From Chondrus crispus (taxonomy: Eukaryota > Rhodophyta > Florideophyceae > Gigartinales > Gigartinaceae), in NCBI RefSeq assembly GCF_000350225.1, contig NW_005179135.1, forward strand, positions 79,037 to 143,036: a stretch of 64,000 bases of DNA. The letters run 5' to 3'. The notes beneath the pieces were generated by a model. It saw nothing but the letters and a program-made list of their open reading frames with translations. It ran no database searches and was not told the DNA's origin. The translations under genes were made by a program, and so were the position numbers. Below, piece after piece: positions 63,987-64,000 of the stretch; the first letter of the stretch is position 1, and each line of letters opens with the position of its first letter.

Positions 63987-64000
63987 GGCGGGGCGGTGGG

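Overview
This window looks like intron-poor nuclear DNA of a eukaryote whose genome is crowded with retroelements. A multicellular red alga of the Chondrus crispus type is my best guess, from uninterrupted housekeeping genes, long nested LTR-retrotransposon tracts, a DIRS-type element and a fungal-style NB-ARC/WD40 STAND gene. That assignment is inference. Few host genes are visible: a small RBX/ROC-like RING-H2 protein (4852-5376, -), a STAND NB-ARC/WD40 gene broken by one frameshift (8621-12504, -), UTP25/DIEXF (58681-61017, +), a secreted protein of unknown function (62307-63986, -), and a decayed UPF1-like helicase (45942-50265, +).

Layout. 1-2492: 3' part of a decayed DIRS-like element on the minus strand, running off the window. 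2743-8620: RING gene, remnants and a GC-rich island. 8621-12504: STAND gene. 14410-16961: a 246-bp MITE next to a pogo-like DNA transposon with 31-bp terminal inverted repeats and a TA duplication. 17103-24627: a Ty1/copia element with 5-bp duplication ATTCT, whose gag is split by a solo LTR with its own duplication GTCTG. About 24.7-31.96 kb: 3' half of a minus-strand Ty3/gypsy chromovirus. 31959-45623: a full-length, apparently very young 13.7-kb Ty3/gypsy chromovirus (LTRs 593 bp, about 2 differences). 45.9-50.3 kb: helicase pseudogene. 52451-57778: a second young gypsy element (LTRs 229 bp, 2 differences) with about three frameshifts. 57.97-64 kb: UTP25 flanked by two diverged copies of one repeat, then the secreted-protein gene.

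The most unusual theme is that LTR elements carry a long ORF in ANTISENSE orientation between pol and the 3' LTR. The intact gypsy has one of 763 codons. The truncated gypsy next to it has a decayed ORF in the same relative place and orientation which, read by eye, shares ordered landmarks with it. The copia element has an unrelated antisense ORF with papain-fold-like Cys and His motifs. A second theme is DNA/RNA secondary structure: the gypsy LTR and the related solo LTR share hairpins whose stems differ by compensatory changes, and the intact element has about two dozen tandem hairpins downstream of pol.
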